The position numbers and the translations under genes were made by a program. Below, piece by piece: positions 14,806 through 20,140 of a DNA stretch of 20,140 nucleotides (position 1 is its first letter; each line of letters starts with the position of its first letter). Source of the stretch: Rhodocyclales bacterium (lineage in GTDB: Bacteria > Pseudomonadota > Gammaproteobacteria > Burkholderiales > Rhodocyclaceae); NCBI GenBank assembly GCA_021413665.1, contig JAIOPW010000245.1, positions 1-20,140 on the forward strand. Direction: 5' to 3'. The notes beneath the pieces were generated by a model. The model had not been told where the DNA came from. It did no database searches and saw nothing but the letters and a program-made list of their open reading frames with translations.

Positions 14806-15577
14806 TCAGGCCAGGAGCGAGGATGCGGAATGGCCATTCCAGCGCGGGGGAATGGCTCGCACCCGTGCAGTCATTTCCGGTGGCAGAGTTGCCGAGCCGG
14901 TCAGATCGCGGAGCCAAAGCAGGGCATTGCCGGGAAACGGGCAAAGCTCGGCTTCCTCGGACAACAGCCGGGCGACTGCCCCAAGGTCCTCGAACGGTGC
15001 CAGGCGGCTCGTCACTGACTTCCATTCGTTATCGGCGATCCGCGCGATCGTCACTCGCCCGCCTTCGACAAGCACGAAGATGGCCGGGTCGGACCCCACG
15101 TGTTCCGCAATCCGGTTGAATGCCTCCATTACATCCGGGCGGATGGAGCGGAGCGTGCTGCGTTTGCCGATGGTGGCGCGCAAGTCTGTGAGCAGTCTTG
15201 ATGGCGCAGCCGCGCCCAGGGTCGCCCGATCCTTTGGCGCGTCGCTCTGAACGATGTGCCAGTCCTGGCAGAGATTCCCGAAGGTGTGGCGAAAGACAAT
15301 GCTGCCCAGTGCGGCCCGATCATCCGCCGCTTGCTTGGTCGGGTCGCCGGGAATGATGGCATAGCGCACGAAATGGCTGGACAGCACAAGTTCGACGCTC
15401 GACGTCTGCCATCGGGTGTCGCGAAGGAGGTCCTGCAGGGCGGCCAGCCCCGGCCGCCACAGGGTGGTGGCGTCGGCATTCAGTCTCACGTCGTGGCTCG
15501 CGACGGGATGAGGGCGCACGCCCTTTCCCAGCCGGACGGCGGTAAGCCGGTCCGGTGCCAGCCCAATCACCAGTCGG

Positions 15578-15597
<20 letters not shown>
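14806..15597 (-). CDS. PilM / GspL N-domain-like actin-fold protein
   Basis: A ~263-residue cytoplasmic protein resembling the actin-fold PilM / GspL cytoplasmic domain: RLVIGLAPDRLTAVRLGKG as the first nucleotide-fold strand pair, then SVELVLSSHFVRYAIIP, FRHTFGNLCQDWHIV and PAIFVLVEGGRVTIARI. It would bridge the GspE ATPase to the PilN-like membrane protein. The family is weakly conserved, so the assignment leans on order (gspE upstream, PilN-like downstream). I picked GTG 15597, which has TTGAGGAAATC upstream and overlaps gspE by 20 bases. TTG 15612 and TTG 15588 are alternatives. Confidence 0.7.
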
Positions 15598-17112
<1,515 letters not shown>

Positions 17113-17116
<4 letters not shown>

Positions 17117-18300
17117 TGCAGGCTGCCCGCCAGCTCGAAAATCGGCAAATACAGCAGGACAACGATCAAGGCGATGAACAGGCCGATGCCCAGCATCAAC
17201 AAGGGTTCGAACAGTTTGACGAACCATTCGATCCAGCGCGAGGTGTCGTCATCAAGAAAATCGGCAATCCGGATCATTTTTTCGCCTACGTCACCGGACT
17301 TCTCGCCGACCTTCAGTAGATCGCTGGCGACCGCTGGGGCGAGTCCGCTTTCCTCCATCGCTGCCGACAAGGCTGCGCCGGCGCGAATTTTGGAGATTGC
17401 ACCATCCAATGACAGTTGACGCTCATGGTCCAGCAAAATGCGGGCAAGTTCCAAGGCGCCGACTATCGGGATCCCGCTTTGCACCAGCATGCCCAGCGTC
17501 CGGTAAAAACGGGCCAGGACGAAGGCCTGATAGTGGTGTCGCAGCGACGATCCGGAGGATAGGGTTCGCCACAGGCGTGCCGCCAGCTTTTGCTTTCGCG
17601 ATGTCCAGATCGCGCCGCCCACCAGCAGTACCAGGCTGATGGCCAGCGCTGCTCCGTGATCCTGCACCAGCGTTCCCCACTGCATCAGCAGTTTAGACAT
17701 CCACGGCAGGTCGCGACCGAAGTCTTCGTAGATCCTGCTGAAGCGCGGCACGACATAGATCATCAGGAATGCGATAACAAGTCCGCCGACGCATACCAGC
17801 AGCGCCGGATAGATGGCCCCAGCCTTGATCCGCTCACGCACGATATCCATCTGCTCGCGATATGCGATGAACCGGCGCAAGGCCTCGGACAGTCCGCCGG
17901 TGCGTTCGCTTGCGGAGATCAGGGCGACGTATAAAGGAGGGAAGGTTGCCGTCTTTGCCCTGACCGCCATAGAGAACGGCTTGCCCTCACGCAAGTCTCT
18001 GATCAACTCATCGATAACGTTCCGTCGTTCTGGCGTTTGTTCCTTGCGCGCCAATGCGCCGAGCGCTTCGATTAGGGATAAGCCGGCGTCGAGTAATGAT
18101 CGCAATTCGTGGCTGAACTGCAGAATGTCGAAGGTGACTTGCCGTCTCAACGACCCGGGATAGCGCCAGCGTTGCTGGATCGAAATGACTTCCAGTCCAT
18201 CGGCAGAAATTCGCATACGCGCATCGTCGGTGCTGGAGGCCTCAAGCGAACGCAGCACGACCCCGTCGCGGGGATGAAGCGCCTTGATCTCGAATCTCAC
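17113..18300 (-). CDS. gspF: Inner-membrane platform protein GspF/PilC family
   Basis: A 395-residue polytopic protein with two GspF domains. The first (~55-180) contains FSHELRSLLDAGLSLIEAL and ISASERTGGLSEAL; the second (~260-385) contains ARFYRTLGMLVQSGIPIVGAL and LLKVGEKSGDVGEKM. Membrane segments are visible near 172-195, 230-246 and the C-terminus (LMLGIGLFIALIVVLLYLPI). It is the rotary platform that GspE acts on. The start is GTG 18300, 8 bases after the gspG stop and just before RFEIKALHP, the normal N-terminal strand of the family. No strong ribosome-binding site is visible, consistent with coupling to gspG. Confidence 0.92.
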
Positions 18301-18308
18301 GGCTGAGG

Positions 18309-18746
18309 CTACCAATTGGTGATATCGGCGTCTTCGCCGGTGCCGCCAAGGCGGCCATCGCGTCCGAGTGAGAGCAGATCGTAATCGCCGTGCTCCCCTG
18401 GGCTCTTGTAGATATACGGCTTGCCCCACGGGTCAGCGGGTACATCTTTCTTGAGGTAGGGGCCGGCCCAACGCGACACGCCCGCAGGCTTCACAATTAA
18501 CGCACCGAGGCCTTGATCCGTCGTCGGATAGCGTCCGACATCCAGGCGGTATTGATCGAGGGCTTTGTCCAGTCCATCGATTTGAGCACGTGCCGCCTTG
18601 ACTTCGGCCTTGCCAAGCTGGCCGAAATATTTCGGACCGACATAGCCGGCCAGCAGGCCAATGATGGCGACGACAACCAGCAATTCGAGCAGCGTGAAAC
18701 CTCGAATACGACCAGATCGGGCTGTACGTTTGGATGGTGGAAGCAT
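18309..18746 (-). CDS. gspG: Major pseudopilin GspG
   Basis: A 145-residue major pseudopilin. A basic leader ends in RG, followed by FTLLELLVVVAIIGLLAGYV with Glu at +5. After GPKYFGQLGKAEVKAA and YRLDVGRYPTTDQGL comes DPWGKPYIYKSPGEHGDYDL, then LGRDGRLGGTGEDADITNW. This C-terminal loop is the calcium-binding site typical of GspG. It is the first gene of the operon and by far the most canonical pseudopilin in it. The start is uncertain: ATG 18746 gives a 16-residue leader, while ATGs at 18785 and 18800 and GTG 18809 lie upstream in frame. Confidence 0.9.
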   Translation of the reverse strand: MLPPSKRTARSGRIRGFTLLELLVVVAIIGLLAGYVGPKYFGQLGKAEVKAARAQIDGLDKALDQYRLDVGRYPTTDQGLGALIVKPAGVSRWAGPYLKKDVPADPWGKPYIYKSPGEHGDYDLLSLGRDGRLGGTGEDADITNW

Positions 18747-18915
18747 TGAGTAGGAACCGTGATTTTGTTTCCAGGAAAGCAGCATCTTCCTCGGTGTCAT
18801 TCTACCCACACGTAGGCATTTGTCGTCCGTTGTCGTAATCGGTAAATCAAAGAGATGGCCGTTTCCGGTGTGAATCCTTTGGCATCAAAGATTGGTTGAG
18901 TTATTAGATACTGCT

Positions 18916-18938
18916 AAAGGCATAGTGCCAAAGGCATA
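18916..18938 (+). repeat. AAAGGCATA direct repeat, possible operator
   Basis: AAAGGCATA occurs at 18916-18924 and 18930-18938, 14 bases apart start to start, ending at the base before the -35. The second copy overlaps TGCCAAAGG (18926-18934), which is the inverse of 18876-18884. This is a typical place for an activator or repressor site. Confidence 0.5.
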
Positions 18939-18968
18939 TTGACATGCAGAATGTCTGGCGACTATGAT
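18939..18968 (+). promoter_or_regulatory. Sigma70-like promoter for the RHS gene
   Basis: TTGACA (18939-18944), an 18-base spacer and TATGAT (18963-18968) give a consensus -35 and a one-mismatch -10, pointing toward the RHS gene at 19151. Confidence 0.6.
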
Positions 18969-19150
18969 GCAGATGATTTATCAAAATTGCAGGTGTCATG
19001 CTCTAGGCGTGTGGCTTACGAGCTTGCCTCTAGCTGCGATTGCGGTTTTGCAGGGGCAACCGACGATAGATCGGGCATTTGAACGATAGGTGGTATTGAG
19101 CAACAGGGCTGGATCTCGTGGGTTGATTTGCACGACAAGGGGCGGATGAC

Positions 19151-20140
19151 GTGTTTTTGAGCCATTGCTTTTTCAGACTTGGAGTTGCCGTAAGCAGAGC
19201 CATGATTATTTTTGGCCTCGCTGTTGTTACCTCATCCCCCGGGCTCGGCGCTGCTCCAGGAAAGGTGTTCTCGGTGTTCTGGTACGACCCGCCCCACGCC
19301 AGAACGGTCTATGGACTGGACAATGCCGCTTTTGCCGTGGCCATCAGGGAATCAATGATAGCCAGCGGCTGGACGCCGAGTATCAGCATATCGAATGTAA
19401 ACTCTCAATCTTGTGCTGGTGCCAACGTCAATAGCTATTGCGGTGTTAGCTATGTGCTTTACTGGTCCGGGCAGTGGTCAAACGAGCAGGTGTCTACAAA
19501 GAGACTGGCAGACAGTTGTCGCCCGGGAGAGTCGCTTGTTAATGGTAACTGTATTGTCATTCCGACGTGCGGCGTAGGGCAAGAGCTTTGGAATAACACC
19601 TGCGTACCTGTATGCGTTTCGGGTCAGACTCGAGACTCCAGTGGGGTCTGCCAGTGCCCGACTGGACAGGATGTCTATGGTGGGGCGTGCACGGCGACCT
19701 GTCCGGCAAATGCTTCTCATAGCAGTTCAGGAGGCTGCAGCTGCAACAGCGGATACGTCAAGACCGACGAGGGGCTCTGCGTAGAAACCCAGACTCCCAA
19801 GCAAACAGGAGAGCCTGTCGAGGAACTCTGCACGGGCAACCCCGTTAACGCCGGCACCGGCGACAAATTCCAACCTGAACTGATCTACAGCGGCACGGGC
19901 GCGTCGACGCTGACCTATCACTTGAGCTACACCAGCCGCAAGAGCGCCGACCTGTATCGTCCCGCGTTGGCCCACGGCCTGTACTGGACGCATGGCCTAG
20001 AACGCCGACTCATACCTGACAGCAGCAGCGGCACGACCGGGCCGAACCAGGTCAGCTCGCGCCGTGCCGACGGCAAACTCTATGGCTACACCCGGCAGGC
20101 GAATGGAAGTTACCTGGCGGACGCCGACATCACGGATCGG
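19151..20140 (+). CDS. Secreted Cys-rich RHS/YD-repeat protein, partial at right edge
   Basis: An open frame of 330 codons to the window end with no stop. The N-terminus is a signal peptide (hydrophobic FGLAVVTSSPGLGA before APGKVF). After a ~95-residue unique segment (VFSVFWYDPPHARTVYGL...) comes a Cys-rich region (12 cysteines in about 90 residues: CRPGESLVNGNC, CGVGQELWNNTC, CQCPTGQDVYGGAC, GCSCNSGYVKTDEGLC), EGF/TIL-like in spacing. A DUF6531-like start of an RHS/YD-repeat shell follows (GNPVNAGTGDKFQPELIYSG, then LTYHLSYTSRKS). RHS shells enclose a C-terminal toxin or adhesin tip, which lies outside the window. GTG 19151 has AAGGGG upstream; ATG 19202 is an alternative. It diverges from gspG. 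Confidence 0.8.
   Translation, partial: MFLSHCFFRLGVAVSRAMIIFGLAVVTSSPGLGAAPGKVFSVFWYDPPHARTVYGLDNAAFAVAIRESMIASGWTPSISISNVNSQSCAGANVNSYCGVSYVLYWSGQWSNEQVSTKRLADSCRPGESLVNGNCIVIPTCGVGQELWNNTCVPVCVSGQTRDSSGVCQCPTGQDVYGGACTATCPANASHSSSGGCSCNSGYVKTDEGLCVETQTPKQTGEPVEELCTGNPVNAGTGDKFQPELIYSGTGASTLTYHLSYTSRKSADLYRPALAHGLYWTHGLERRLIPDSSSGTTGPNQVSSRRADGKLYGYTRQANGSYLADADITDR

Larger units (their letters stand above)
18747..19150. promoter_or_regulatory. Divergent promoter region between gspG and the RHS gene
   Basis: About 400 bases containing no convincing gene and serving both directions. The RHS side has a strong sigma70-like promoter (18939-18968) and repeats just upstream of it: AAAGGCATA at 18916 and 18930, and CCTTTGGCA (18876-18884) as inverse of TGCCAAAGG (18926-18934). 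The minus-strand promoter for the secretion operon is not obvious. The transcript leader for the RHS gene would be about 175 bases. Confidence 0.6.

Noticed and set aside
18964..19089. 41-codon frame with a hydrophobic stretch in the leader of the RHS gene
   Set aside because: Its first ATGs overlap or lie next to the -10 box and have no ribosome-binding site, so it would not be on the predicted transcript.

Overview
The window looks like chromosomal DNA of a beta- or gammaproteobacterium: high GC over most of its length, with gene families typical of those classes. It contains the end of an integrative and conjugative element (ICE), a lower-GC cargo and defence strip, and a complete-looking operon for a type II secretion / type IV pilus-like machine with a large secreted RHS-type protein beside it. 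Taxonomy below class level cannot be read from the sequence.

Bases 1-5110 are ICE transfer genes of the SXT/PFGI-1 (MobH, MPF-G) kind. They comprise a periplasmic lytic transglycosylase on the minus strand and, diverging from it, a MobH-type TraI relaxase homologue, a TraD coupling protein, a DUF4400/TIGR03747 membrane protein and a small HTH regulator. The transfer module looks damaged. TraD is cut by an in-frame TAA, and the relaxase homologue lacks the usual triple-histidine and HDxGK signatures and appears to have an internal deletion. The divergent spacer carries a perfect 20-bp inverted repeat. A second non-coding block (5107-5447) holds several hairpins and a repeated CCGTGGAT motif, making two candidate cis-acting sites such as oriT.

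Bases 5448-9379 are accessory cargo. They hold a conserved hypothetical gene, a frameshifted fragment resembling DUF7713, a complete two-gene Kiwa anti-phage system (kwaB, kwaA), a Lar-like zinc-ribbon gene abutting kwaA, a C-terminal remnant of an ImmA/IrrE metallopeptidase, and a NERD-domain protein with a C-terminal zinc ribbon. Base composition is visibly lower around Kiwa than in the flanks. No integrase, att repeat or tRNA gene was found to fix the ICE end; the last cargo gene stops being explained near 9380.

Bases 9633-18746 are one minus-strand operon of ten tightly packed genes: gspG, gspF, gspE, PilM/GspL-like, PilN-like, PilO/GspM-like, GspC/PilP-like, a lipoprotein secretin and three further pseudopilin-like genes. 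Most junctions overlap or are only a few bases apart. The secretin carries a C-terminal cohesin-like domain. Canonical gspH-K and a prepilin peptidase are not in the window. Diverging from gspG across a roughly 400-bp spacer with a strong sigma70-like promoter is a gene for a secreted Cys-rich RHS/YD-repeat protein that runs off the right edge. The arrangement suggests that the operon builds a dedicated exporter or surface apparatus for this RHS protein.
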